From positions 1 to 64,000 of the forward strand of contig NZ_AUFL01000010.1 in the NCBI RefSeq assembly GCF_000426485.1: a stretch of DNA of 64,000 nucleotides. The letters run 5' to 3'. Below the pieces are notes generated by a model. The model made no database searches, was not told where the DNA came from, and saw only the letters and a list, made by a program, of their open reading frames with translations. This document shows, in pieces, positions 44,041 to 51,451 of the stretch. A program made the translations under genes and the position numbers. The first letter of the stretch is position 1; every line of letters starts with the position of its first letter. Source of the DNA: Indolivaga capnocytophagoides DSM 22835. Its GTDB lineage: Bacteria > Bacteroidota > Bacteroidia > Bacteroidales > Dysgonomonadaceae.

Positions 44041-44945
44041 TGGTTCGTTACTGTTTGAATGAATATTTCGTTCATAGATGGTAGTATCTCATTGAAAGAG
44101 ATAATCTCGTATCGATCGGATATTTCTTTTATGACCTGAGAATTCGGCATATTTTCTGATTTTCGTATGCGTACCAGCGATGTTTTCCGGTGTGTACATT
44201 CTTGGGTAATCTCATTAAAAGAATTTGTGTCGAGAGAGAAGAATTCGGATTGTACTTCCACCATAAATTCGCCGGTTTTGTACCTTTCCCTTATTTCTTT
44301 GACATTGCCTTGCAATACTGCTTGCGATTTATTGATGAGTGTGATTTCGTCACATAGAGCTTCTACCGATTCCATGTTGTGAGTCGATAGGATGATTGTT
44401 TTACCCTTTGCCTTGAGTTCCAGAATTTCGCTTTTGAGAAGCTCTGCGTTTACAGGATCGAATCCACTGAACGGTTCATCCAGAATCAATAATTCGGGGT
44501 CGTGTATAACGGTTGTTATGAATTGTACTTTTTGCTGCATTCCTTTTGATAGCTCTTCAACCTTCTTGTTCCGCCATGAGGAAATGTCGAATTTACTGAA
44601 CCAGAATGCGATTTTTTCTTCAGCATCCCTTTTACTCAGTCCTTTTAGTTGTGCAAGGAAAACGGCATGCTCGCCTACTTTCATTTTTTTGTATAGTCCT
44701 CTTTCTTCAGGTAAGTATCCTATGCCGAATATATCCGATGCTTTTGATGGGTTTCCGTTGATAAGGATTTCGCCGCTGTCGGGGGCCGTAATTCGATTTA
44801 TGATTCGGATCAGAGTTGTTTTACCTGCTCCGTTGGGGCCTAGCAGTCCGTAGATGCATCCTTTGGGAACCTTCAGGCTCACATCATTCAATGCTCTGTG
44901 CCCGGCATATTGTTTTATGACATTTTTAGCTTCGAGATATATCAT
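44037..44945 (-). CDS. ABC transporter ATP-binding protein (NatA-like)
   Basis: A 302-residue ATPase with Walker A LLGPNGAGKTT near residues 34-44, the Q-loop region GYLPEERGLYKKMKV, signature ELSKGMQQKVQF, Walker B LLILDEPFSGFDPV, and the H-loop LSTHNMESVEALCD. The C-terminal ~75 residues form the accessory domain of NatA-like proteins. It is the first gene of an ATPase-permease pair overlapping by 4 bp. Confidence 0.92.
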   Translation of the reverse strand: MIYLEAKNVIKQYAGHRALNDVSLKVPKGCIYGLLGPNGAGKTTLIRIINRITAPDSGEILINGNPSKASDIFGIGYLPEERGLYKKMKVGEHAVFLAQLKGLSKRDAEEKIAFWFSKFDISSWRNKKVEELSKGMQQKVQFITTVIHDPELLILDEPFSGFDPVNAELLKSEILELKAKGKTIILSTHNMESVEALCDEITLINKSQAVLQGNVKEIRERYKTGEFMVEVQSEFFSLDTNSFNEITQECTHRKTSLVRIRKSENMPNSQVIKEISDRYEIISFNEILPSMNEIFIQTVTNQ

Positions 44946-45523
44946 ATCAAATAAGTTGTATAATGAGTATGTATTGTTTTCTTGATGTGTTATTTATTAG
45001 TATTCTTTTACTCTTAAAAGTCACAGGTGATGTCGTATTTTGCAGAATCGCCGATATTTTATGATTCAGTATGTCTAAAAAGTAACAAAGGTGACATCCT
45101 TTCTGTTCGCTTTCGGGATATTACCTTTTCCCCCTCTGTCCCTTAAAGGAGATGTTGCTGCCACCCGAGAATCCCCTCTAGGGTTTTGGGGTGTGTTTTC
45201 CAAAAAGGTAACAAAGGTAACCTTTATGTTACTCCCTTATTTATTGCCTGTCGTTTATCAGAGTTTAAATAGCCCTTTTATATAAAGATAAAAAATGCCC
45301 AATCTGAGATGTCTTATGATCATTACAGAAGGTAATTGATTTATCCTCTGTAGTATTTTTAGTTTATATTGCTAAATATTAGTTTGTGTTAGTTAAATAA
45401 TGTTATATATTCTATTATTTGTTTTTGTTAGTATTCAGTATATCAAGATATTATAGTTGTTTTTATGTATCAATACTATTTTAGGGATGGTATTATGTAT
45501 TGCATAGTACTAAATAAAATACA
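44946..45523. other. Intergenic region with a GC-richer patch and two GTAAC motifs
   Basis: Nearly 600 bp without a convincing gene. It holds GTAACAAAGGTGAC (45082-45095) and GGTAACAAAGGTAACC (45207-45222), members of the recurring GTTAC motif in reverse orientation. Between them is a C/G-rich stretch with CCCCCTCTGTCCCTTAAAGG and TCCCCTCTAGGGTTTTGGGG, unlike its AT-rich surroundings, possibly a degraded repeat. The rest is AT-rich. Confidence 0.5.
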
Positions 45524-45531
45524 TATATTTG
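45500..45531 (+). promoter_or_regulatory. Promoter of the PspC-PadR cluster
   Basis: TTG (45500-45502), a 21-bp spacer, and TATATTTG (45524-45531). This is an exact Bacteroidota-type promoter 45 bp before the ATG at 45577. Confidence 0.75.
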
Positions 45532-45576
45532 CAATACATAAAACAAGGTATAAACAATAGTTAAAGAATATATGTC

Positions 45577-46149
45577 ATGAAAAAAGTAGTAGAAGTTAAT
45601 ATCGGAGGTGTCAATTTTACGATTGAAGATGATGCCTATATTCAATTAAAAGCTTATTTGGCACGATTCGAATCTACATTGCCTGCCGATGAAGCAAAAG
45701 AGATAATGGAAGATATAGAGATACGTGTTTCTGAATTATTTCAAAAAGAAATAAAGTATCCGAATCAGGTTGTAGATGAAAAAATAGTTGATTCTGTCAT
45801 AAAGTGTTTAGGGGAAGTCGACTCTTCGGAAGCTCAGGCAGAAAATAAAACAAATAGTAGTAACACTTTTAATCAGAAAAAAATGAGATCAGAAAAAAAA
45901 TTATACCGTAACCCGGACGATAAAAAAATAGCAGGTGTATGTAGTGGTTTGGCTGAGTACTTCAATATTGATGTGACTCTGATGCGTATCATATTTGTTG
46001 TGGTTCTTTTTGGATATGGTGCAACACTGCTCGTTTATATTGTTCTTTGGATTGCTATGCCGGAAGCTATTACCAGAAGTCAGAAAATGGAAATGAGAGG
46101 CGAATCGGTAACTGCCGAGAATATTAAAAATTACTCGGGCAATAAATAA
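45577..46149 (+). CDS. PspC-domain protein with N-terminal signalling-like helix domain
   Basis: A 190-residue protein. Residues ~1-65 (VVEVNIGGVNFTIEDDAYIQLKAYL, then LPADEAKEIMEDIEIRVSELFQKE) form a small helical domain resembling those of PadR-associated DUF1700/HAAS proteins. A linker leads to a PspC domain (LYRNPDDKKIAGVCSGLAEYFNIDVTLMRIIFVVVLFGYG..., ~108-160) with its membrane helix and LWIAMPE end. PspC proteins sense membrane stress in enterobacteria; here the link to a PadR regulator suggests a membrane-associated signalling role. It is paralogous to the gene at 46686. Confidence 0.85.
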   Translation: MKKVVEVNIGGVNFTIEDDAYIQLKAYLARFESTLPADEAKEIMEDIEIRVSELFQKEIKYPNQVVDEKIVDSVIKCLGEVDSSEAQAENKTNSSNTFNQKKMRSEKKLYRNPDDKKIAGVCSGLAEYFNIDVTLMRIIFVVVLFGYGATLLVYIVLWIAMPEAITRSQKMEMRGESVTAENIKNYSGNK

Positions 46150-46216
46150 ACAGTATACTGAATGTCCTGCAAAAAGAGGAATTGTAAAACGAAAAGATCT
46201 GAGATTTTTACATGAC

Positions 46217-46302
46217 AGAAAGTATTTGATGATATACTTTTAGTTTATAACAGACTTTGAATGTTTTACTTACCAAAGTAATAAATAGGTCAGAGACCTT
46301 AA
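46217..46302 (+). repeat. Dispersed ~85-bp repeat upstream of the PadR gene
   Basis: GAAAGTATTTGATGATATAC, then TTTATAACAG, TGTTTTACTTACCAAAG and TAGGTCAGAGACCTTA (46286-46301). It is a full-length copy. The palindrome ends 13 bp before the ATG at 46315. Confidence 0.8.
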
Positions 46303-46314
46303 AAATGAAAAATT

Positions 46315-46650
46315 ATGGAACCAATCAATGTTGATAATATAAAAGCGCAGATGAGAAAAGGTATACTCGAATATTGTATACTGAGTATCTTGTCGGAAGG
46401 TGATGCCTATGCATCGGCGATTATTAATGAATTGAAAGAATCGGAAATGATTGTAGTAGAGGGTACTTTGTATCCATTGCTTACCCGCCAGAAGAATCAG
46501 GAATTGCTGACTTACCGCTGGGAAGAATCTACACAGGGACCTCCCCGTAAATATTATTCAATAACCGATAAGGGCAGGGCTGTACTGTCGGAACTTGATA
46601 ATGTTTGGGCAGATCTGGTAACTACAATCGCCCGTATTCGTAAAAAATAA
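46315..46650 (+). CDS. PadR-family transcriptional regulator
   Basis: A 111-residue winged-helix regulator. It has the typical start KAQMRKGILEYCILSILSEGDAYASAIINELKES, the wing EGTLYPLLTRQKNQELLTYRWEESTQGPPRKYYSITDKGRAVLSEL, and a short C-terminal helix. PadR proteins usually repress nearby genes. It sits between two PspC-domain paralogs, the arrangement expected for a PadR-controlled signalling cluster. Its start region carries the palindromic repeat, which may affect its translation. Confidence 0.92.
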   Translation: MEPINVDNIKAQMRKGILEYCILSILSEGDAYASAIINELKESEMIVVEGTLYPLLTRQKNQELLTYRWEESTQGPPRKYYSITDKGRAVLSELDNVWADLVTTIARIRKK

Positions 46651-46685
46651 GGAAGCACCTTAATATCATTATATATAAAGACGAT

Positions 46686-48113
46686 ATGAAAGAAACAACA
46701 AAAGTCAGTATTGGAGGATATGCCTTTACGCTCGATGTAGATGCTTATCAATTACTGCAAGGCTATTTGGATAGCCTGAAAGATCATTTTTCAACAAAGA
46801 ATGAAGGAGCTGAGATTATTCAGGATATTGAAGCCCGGATGAGTGAACTGCTTCAATTGAAGAATGTAAAAGGAGATGGTGTGATCACCTTGGCTGACGC
46901 CAAAGACATTATTAAAATAATGGGTAACCCGAAAGACTTTGGAGATGAGGTTTCGGAAGAAGAATCGAAGGTAAACGAAGGTGGGGATAAAAAAACACAG
47001 TCGTCTGTAACTAAAAAATTCTACCGCGATTCGGATAATGCTATCCTCGGAGGGGTTTGCAGCGGTATTGGTCATTATTTTAATCTCGACCCGGTTATTG
47101 TGAGGGTAATTTATGTTGTACTGGCATTCGGTGTAAATCCGATATCGGGTAAATTAAGTGCATTTTTATTCTTATTTTATTTTCTGTTGTGGATTATAAT
47201 GCCTGCTGCCCGGACTTTTAGCCAAAGGTTATCGATGTCGGGAGAAGACCCTTCGATAGAAAGTATTCAGAGTGGAAATGTTAGGTCTCCTAAAAAAGGA
47301 GAAAAAGCCGGAAAGGTATTGTTAAGAGTCATTTCTATTGTTATCGGTGTATTCTGTTATATGATAGGTATAAGTATCATTTTGTGTGGTATTGGCTTAT
47401 TGTTTTTTTCAAATGTAACAGGTTTACCCACACTGACAGAGTTTCTTGAAATACTCGGCATGGACAGAGCCAATCTGGATATATCGATGATAGTCGCATG
47501 GTTTATACCTGCTGTAATATTATTGTATATCGGTATTCGTATCATGATCAAATTTACAGTCAGAGACCTTATTATTGTTGGATGCTTGTTCGCAATCTGG
47601 CTTTTATCAGGCTTTTATATCGGTTCGGCGGTAACACGCTTTGCCCGTGAACACAGAAGGGATGTTTCGGTAACAGAAACGATACAGCCTCAAACAGGTT
47701 CAAATACCTTATATGTAGAGTTGGGACAGGCATATCGCAAAGCTGAAAGCATTGGTGATAACGATGGCAGTATCTTTAGATTGAATGGACAGAATACATC
47801 ATGGTTCTTTATTCCCAGTGTGCGGGTTGAAAAAGATAGCACGGCTAATGATTTCTCGATAGAGTTGAATAAAAGGGCTTTTGCCTGGAGTACTTCTGCA
47901 GCCCGTCAGAAAGCTGAGGATGCACACTTTGATATTAGTTTAAAGGATTCTTTGGTGACAATTAACCCTAAACTTTATAACAAAAATAATCCTTGGGACA
48001 GGCAGTTTTATGATATTGTAATAACCTGCCCAGCAACAAAAGAAGTGAAGGTGAACGCTTTCTTTCCGAGATACGGAGGATTCAGGCATAAAAATATAAA
48101 CATAAATATGTAA
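46686..48113 (+). CDS. PspC-domain membrane protein, long paralog
   Basis: A 475-residue protein. The N-terminal domain (VSIGGYAFTLDVDAYQLLQGYLDSLKDHF, IIQDIEARMSELLQL) parallels that of the shorter paralog at 45577. The PspC domain is near 112-185 (FYRDSDNAILGGVCSGIGHYFNLDPVIVRVIYVVLAFG, then LWIIMPAA). Three more hydrophobic segments follow (residues ~215-315). The C-terminal ~160 residues are soluble, beta-rich, and resemble the auto-adhesin-like C-terminal region found in similar Bacteroidota proteins. It starts 35 bp after padR and ends before a terminator. Confidence 0.85.
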   Translation: MKETTKVSIGGYAFTLDVDAYQLLQGYLDSLKDHFSTKNEGAEIIQDIEARMSELLQLKNVKGDGVITLADAKDIIKIMGNPKDFGDEVSEEESKVNEGGDKKTQSSVTKKFYRDSDNAILGGVCSGIGHYFNLDPVIVRVIYVVLAFGVNPISGKLSAFLFLFYFLLWIIMPAARTFSQRLSMSGEDPSIESIQSGNVRSPKKGEKAGKVLLRVISIVIGVFCYMIGISIILCGIGLLFFSNVTGLPTLTEFLEILGMDRANLDISMIVAWFIPAVILLYIGIRIMIKFTVRDLIIVGCLFAIWLLSGFYIGSAVTRFAREHRRDVSVTETIQPQTGSNTLYVELGQAYRKAESIGDNDGSIFRLNGQNTSWFFIPSVRVEKDSTANDFSIELNKRAFAWSTSAARQKAEDAHFDISLKDSLVTINPKLYNKNNPWDRQFYDIVITCPATKEVKVNAFFPRYGGFRHKNININM

Positions 48114-48182
48114 CATTTTCCTTCATAAGGAGTCTTATACTATGAAGGGATATAGAAATAACTTCAATTAACTCAATAAGGA

Positions 48183-48220
48183 CCGGATACCGGTTGTGAA
48201 ATTAGTATCCGGCTATTTTT
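48183..48220 (+). terminator. Rho-independent terminator of the PspC-PadR cluster
   Basis: CCGGATAC (48183-48190) pairs with GTATCCGG (48205-48212), followed by CTATTTTT. The stem, loop and flanks resemble the terminator at 49389. Confidence 0.8.
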
Positions 48221-48302
48221 CAAATACAATGATATTTTTCGAAGAATGTGAAGCATGAACTTTTTCATGTACAGGAGAATTGTATGCCGTGAAAATAAGT
48301 AA

Positions 48303-48388
48303 CAGAAAGTATTTAATGATATATCCTTAAGAGATAACAGGCTGTTGTTGTTATGCTTGCAAGGTTAATAAAAAGGTCAAAGACCTAA
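48303..48388 (+). repeat. Dispersed ~85-bp repeat upstream of a small ORF
   Basis: CAGAAAGTATTTAATGATAT, then GATAACAGGCTGTTGTTG, TTATGCTTGC and AAAGGTCAAAGACCTAA (palindrome centre AAA). It is a full-length copy, ending 14 bp before the ATG at 48402. Confidence 0.8.
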
Positions 48389-48401
48389 AAAAACAAAAAT
48401 A

Positions 48402-48593
48402 ATGAATTCTATATCAGCCTTAGTAATAGTAACATTTATAATCTTTTTGAGCTTAGCCGGCTTAGGAGAAAATAAGCAAACTGAACCCGAAACGGGCAGC
48501 GATATAACAGGGGTGTTTTTATATGACAATAAATTGGATAGTCTGGTTGTTTTGAAATATGATATAGGTCTTATAAATGGTCTAAGACCTTGA
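48402..48593 (+). CDS. Possible small exported or membrane protein (63 aa)
   Basis: A small ORF whose product begins with a hydrophobic segment (MNSISALVIVTFIIFLSLAGLG) that could be a signal anchor, followed by a hydrophilic 40-residue tail. It is placed 14 bp after a full copy of the dispersed repeat, the same spacing seen before other genes. Its stop codon overlaps a second palindrome (48579-48592). No homolog is recognised; it may be a real small gene or a chance ORF. Confidence 0.35.
   Translation: MNSISALVIVTFIIFLSLAGLGENKQTEPETGSDITGVFLYDNKLDSLVVLKYDIGLINGLRP
48579..48592. repeat. Palindrome GGTCTAAGACC at the end of the small ORF
   Basis: A member of the dispersed GGTCNNNGACC family, overlapping the TGA of the ORF at 48402. 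Confidence 0.6.
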
Positions 48594-48818
48594 TTACAGA
48601 ATTTCTGGTGACAGATTAGATTATTCTCTCGAAACAAAAATAAGCGTTGTAAAGAATCAAATATCAGGTGTAAAATATTTTTACATTAAAAAAAGATCGG
48701 TTTTGTTTTATTTGGTTGATTATTAGCTTTTTGTTTGTTTTGGCACACCTTTGGTATAATATATAACAGAACGTGATAAACTATAATAAAGAATAAAAAC
48801 TAATAAAATAAATACATT
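48594..48818 (+). promoter_or_regulatory. Upstream region of the DUF3836-like gene
   Basis: AT-rich, 225 bp. TTTTGGCACACCTTTGGTATAAT (from about 48738) partly resembles a sigma-54 promoter (TGGCAC at 48741-48746), but the -12 half is TGGT rather than TTGC. CACCTTTG is also one base off a -7 box. Either reading is tentative. Confidence 0.25.
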
Positions 48819-49265
48819 ATGAAAGCAACAATTATTACATTCGCAGCAACATTATTATTATCTTTTGGTAGTACTTTTGGAAATAACAATTCAAAAATCT
48901 ACAAAAACACGATAACCGACGAGCAAAACAATACTGAAGTGACAACAGTATATAGGGGGGAAAATGATACAAAGCTAAAACCAATAAGACAATATACAAT
49001 CAGTTATGATCAATCAGGTAATATTACCGAACGCAAGATTTGTAAATGGGACGAAGGATCTCGTTCATGGGTCAATGCGCAGAAGTATGTATATAGTTGT
49101 AATGCCGATGGAGAGATAATTATATTAGGATATACCGAATGGGATAACCAATCATCTCAATGGAAAAAGGATGCAGCTTATACAGTGTATACTTATGGAG
49201 GGGAAGAAGAAAATCTCGTGATAAATTATATAAAAGCAGATATAGTACAGAGTAGTCTTAGATAA
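48819..49265 (+). CDS. Small exported protein, DUF3836-like
   Basis: A 148-residue protein with signal peptide MKATIITFAATLLLSFGSTFG. The mature part consists of repeated beta-hairpin units with conserved tryptophans: YTISYDQSGNITERKICKWDEGSRSWVNAQKYVYSC, then LGYTEWDNQSSQWKKDAAYTVYTY. This pattern matches the Bacteroidales DUF3836 family as I recall it. It is probably secreted or periplasmic; the function is unknown. It ends upstream of a palindrome (49327-49341) and a terminator. Confidence 0.65.
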   Translation: MKATIITFAATLLLSFGSTFGNNNSKIYKNTITDEQNNTEVTTVYRGENDTKLKPIRQYTISYDQSGNITERKICKWDEGSRSWVNAQKYVYSCNADGEIIILGYTEWDNQSSQWKKDAAYTVYTYGGEEENLVINYIKADIVQSSLR

Positions 49266-49326
49266 GGTATCGGACTTACTCGTTTACTATCATATAATAC
49301 ATTAAATATGATTACTAGAATGAAAA

Positions 49327-49341
49327 AAGGTCTTTGACCTT
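49327..49341. repeat. Palindrome AAGGTCTTTGACCTT
   Basis: Perfect six-base arms with a TTT centre. It lies between the DUF3836-like gene and the terminator. It has the same stem as the dispersed family but a different loop. Confidence 0.65.
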
Positions 49342-49388
49342 ATATCAGCCTTAAATAACCTATACTACTTTAAATTAACTCAATTTAT

Positions 49389-49430
49389 ACCGGATATTTG
49401 ATTGTGAAATCAGGATCCGGTTCTTTTTTA
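49389..49430. terminator. Terminator between the DUF3836-like gene and dusB
   Basis: ACCGGAT (49389-49395) pairs with ATCCGGT (49415-49421), followed by TCTTTTTTA. It is homologous to the terminator at 48183, including the upstream AATTAACTCAAT and the loop GTGAAAT. Confidence 0.7.
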
Positions 49431-50411
49431 TACCTCGTATTCCGTCTGGATACTATCCATTATAGAGAAAAGTTCTTCGGCAGTTGCTGCACGAAGCATA
49501 GCTATGCGGGTTTTCTTAAAGTCGGGTATTCCCTTGAAAAGGTTACTTGACGCAAGATGCCTGCGGCTGTGTATAATTCCTCCCCGTTCTCCGCAATCTT
49601 CGATATTTTGTGTAATGTACTTTTTCAGAATATCCAGATAATATGAGAAATGTTCGGCAGGAAGATTCTCGCCTGTGTTCAGGAAATGTTTCACCTCTTT
49701 GAAAATCCAAGGATTTCCGATAGCTCCACGTCCTATCATTACTGCATCTACTCCTGTTTCGTCAAAACGTTGCTTGCATATTTCGGAAGTAGTAACATCG
49801 CCGTTTCCGATAATCGGAATGTGCATCCTCTGATTATTTTTTACCTCTCCGATCAATGACCAGTCTGCATCGCCCGTATACATTTGGCTGCGGGTTCTTC
49901 CATGTATGGTAAGAGCTTGTATACCTACGTCCTGCAATTGTTCGGCAAGTTCTACAATAATTTTAGATTCGTGATCCCAGCCCAGACGGGTTTTCAGCGT
50001 TACCGGCAATTTTACTGATTTTACGACCTCACGGGTTATCTCTACCATGAGTTCGGGTGTTTTCATCATTCCCGAGCCGGCTCCCTTACCTGCTACTTTT
50101 TTGACGGGACAACCAAAATTAATGTCTATAATGTCGGGGTTTGCTTCTTCACATATCTTGGCAGCCTCTACCATTGCATCCACTTCTCGTCCGTATATTT
50201 GTATCGCTACCGGACGTTCTGCATTGCATATCGTAAGTTTTTCTTTAGTCTTATTTACATGCCTGATGAGGGCATCGCTCGACACAAATTCTGTATAAAC
50301 CATATCTGCACCGAAAGTTTTACACAGGACCCTGAAATTCATGTCTGTAACATCTTCCATCGGAGCCAGAAAAACAGGGTTGTCTGCGAATTGTATATTG
50401 CCTATCTTCAT
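49428..50411 (-). CDS. dusB: tRNA-dihydrouridine synthase
   Basis: A 327-residue FMN enzyme that reduces uridines in the tRNA D-loop. Motifs: FLAPMEDVTDMNFRVLCKTFGADMVYTEF at the N-terminus, DINFGCPVKKVAGKGAGSGMMKTPELM (catalytic Cys in NFGCP, near residue 100), VTLKTRLGWD, ALTIHGRTRSQMYTGDADW, IPIIGNGDV, and VMIGRGAIGNPWIF. It fits the DusB group by length and motif spelling. The gene is single, with a copy of the dispersed repeat 12 bp upstream of its start. Confidence 0.93.
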   Translation of the reverse strand: MKIGNIQFADNPVFLAPMEDVTDMNFRVLCKTFGADMVYTEFVSSDALIRHVNKTKEKLTICNAERPVAIQIYGREVDAMVEAAKICEEANPDIIDINFGCPVKKVAGKGAGSGMMKTPELMVEITREVVKSVKLPVTLKTRLGWDHESKIIVELAEQLQDVGIQALTIHGRTRSQMYTGDADWSLIGEVKNNQRMHIPIIGNGDVTTSEICKQRFDETGVDAVMIGRGAIGNPWIFKEVKHFLNTGENLPAEHFSYYLDILKKYITQNIEDCGERGGIIHSRRHLASSNLFKGIPDFKKTRIAMLRAATAEELFSIMDSIQTEYEV

Positions 50412-50422
50412 CGAGTAATTAA

Positions 50423-50509
50423 ATGAAAGTATTTAATGATATATTTACCAGTTGTAATAAAATCAGGTTGTTATACTTCCCAAAGCGGTAAATAGGTTTG
50501 CGCCCTTAA
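50423..50509 (+). repeat. Dispersed ~85-bp repeat between dusB and the PepSY-like gene
   Basis: ATGAAAGTATTTAATGATAT, then GTTGTTATACTTCCCAAAG and AATAGGTTTGCGCCCTTAA. The left part is well conserved; the palindrome is degraded. Confidence 0.7.
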
Positions 50510-50637
50510 TTATTCTGCTTATAAATATATTCTATTTGGTGTGCAAAGATATAGTCTTAATATGAATTATTTTCTATTCTAGAGTTAAAAATAAAATGCA
50601 GGTTGGCTAACTTCAGATTTTAATCAGAATGTACTTC

Positions 50638-50645
50638 TAATTTTG
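50638..50645 (+). promoter_or_regulatory. -7 box of the PepSY-like gene
   Basis: TAATTTTG matches TAnnTTTG. The predicted transcript starts near 50651, so the palindrome at 50679-50693 lies in the leader. Confidence 0.5.
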
Positions 50646-50678
50646 CATTAGATAACGAGTAAAAATATAACCAATTAA

Positions 50679-50693
50679 AAGGTCTGAGACCTT
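50679..50693. repeat. Perfect palindrome AAGGTCTGAGACCTT in the PepSY-like gene leader
   Basis: Ends 17 bp before the ATG at 50711, within the ribosome-binding region. Confidence 0.75.
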
Positions 50694-50710
50694 AATAAAT
50701 TATTAGGAAT

Positions 50711-51169
50711 ATGAAACGATTATTATTTTTGTTTTTAGCATTGAGTTTAGTTACCGGAGCTTTTGCCGGACGATGGGGTAGAATGACCGAGATCAAGGCG
50801 AATGATCTGCCGCAGGCATCAAAGAACATTATCTCCAAATATTTCAAGGGGTTGTCTAATGTGTCATTTGCCGGAGAGTGGCCTGATAATTATGGAGTTC
50901 ATCTTAATGGAGACTATAAGTTGAATTTTTATAAAGACGGATTATTGAAGGAAGCCGAAGCCAAGTATAAGTCGTTGCCTATGGGTATTCTGAAAGAATT
51001 GCCGAGAGAGGTTCATTCATATATCGAATCCAAATACGGTAAATGGTCTTTGAAAGAAGTGGAAGTGAAAAGAACGAGAATAGAAGTAGAGCTCGAAAAC
51101 GGAAATCTGGAGGCTAAACTTAAGTTCGACAGATCGGGGAAACTGCTCAAAGAAAAGATTGACGATTGA
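50711..51169 (+). CDS. PepSY-like periplasmic protein
   Basis: A 152-residue protein with signal peptide MKRLLFLFLALSLVTGAFA. It contains two PepSY-like (BLIP-fold) half-repeats: LPQASKNIISKYFKGLSNVSFAGEWPDNYGVHLNGDYKLNFYKDG and LPREVHSYIESKYGKWSLKEVEVKRTRIEVELENGNLEAKLKFDRSG. This pattern (L-P-x-x-x-x-x-I, then Y-V-x-L-xx-G-xxx-x-FD-xx-G) is the Bacteroidota PepSY-like family. It is periplasmic and the ligand is unknown. It has its own -7 box and a leader hairpin. Confidence 0.8.
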   Translation: MKRLLFLFLALSLVTGAFAGRWGRMTEIKANDLPQASKNIISKYFKGLSNVSFAGEWPDNYGVHLNGDYKLNFYKDGLLKEAEAKYKSLPMGILKELPREVHSYIESKYGKWSLKEVEVKRTRIEVELENGNLEAKLKFDRSGKLLKEKIDD

Positions 51170-51220
51170 GGTGTGAAACCTTATTTGTATTGAATTTTTT
51201 GAAAAAAAGCTTCAAATTAT

Positions 51221-51249
51221 TTGTTTTTATTGAAATTGTATTACTTTTG
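51221..51249 (+). promoter_or_regulatory. Promoter of the aromatic amino acid operon
   Basis: TTG (51221-51223), an 18-bp spacer, and TACTTTTG (51242-51249), inside a GTTAC-type motif (TTACTTTTGTAAC). The transcript would begin near 51255, with the palindrome 51258-51270 at its 5' end. Confidence 0.75.
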
Positions 51250-51257
51250 TAACATCA

Positions 51258-51270
51258 AGGTCGAAGACCT
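51258..51270. repeat. Palindrome AGGTCGAAGACCT at the start of the phe leader transcript
   Basis: A perfect stem with loop GAA at the predicted 5' end of the aromatic operon mRNA, 26 nt before the leader-peptide ATG. Confidence 0.7.
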
Positions 51271-51296
51271 ATTTAATTTATTTTACTTAGATAAAT

Positions 51297-51350
51297 ATGA
51301 ATCATTTTTCATTTACATACTTCTTCTTTTACTTTTACTTTAGCAAGTAA
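51297..51350 (+). CDS. Phe/Tyr-rich leader peptide of the aromatic amino acid operon
   Basis: A 17-codon ORF encoding MNHFSFTYFFFYFYFSK, with 7 Phe and 3 Tyr, ten aromatic residues in all. It lies between a good promoter and a strong terminator just upstream of prephenate dehydratase. This is the classic arrangement of transcription attenuation: ribosome stalling at Phe/Tyr codons under aminoacyl-tRNA shortage would free the antiterminator segment. The stop codon (51348-51350) is directly before the antiterminator strand. Confidence 0.85.
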   Translation: MNHFSFTYFFFYFYFSK

Positions 51351-51351
51351 A

Positions 51352-51426
51352 GGCAGGATTTTGTATGTGAATAAAAAATAAACAACGAGATATGAAATCC
51401 TGTCAGAAATGACGGGATTTTTTTTT
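51352..51426 (+). promoter_or_regulatory. Attenuator with competing antiterminator
   Basis: The antiterminator strand GGCAGGATTT (51352-51361) can pair over ten positions with AAATCCTGTC (51395-51404, one G-U). That same segment forms the left arm of the terminator stem (51395-51404 with 51411-51420). The two structures exclude each other, as expected for a leader-peptide attenuator. Confidence 0.8.
51395..51426 (+). terminator. Attenuator terminator of the aromatic operon
   Basis: AAATCCTGTC / GACGGGATTT stem (one U-G pair), loop AGAAAT, and nine consecutive T residues to 51426. It ends 25 bp before the pheA ATG. Confidence 0.85.
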
Positions 51427-51451
51427 ACTATTAACAACAAGTAATTTCTAA

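Noticed and set aside
45091-45285. 64-codon ORF in the intergenic region before the PspC cluster
   Set aside because: It crosses the C/G-rich patch and GTAAC motifs, has no start context like its neighbours and no recognisable sequence.
48738-48760. Possible sigma-54 promoter before the DUF3836-like gene
   Set aside because: TGGCAC fits the -24 element, but the -12 element reads TGGT instead of TTGC, so it is kept only as a tentative note.
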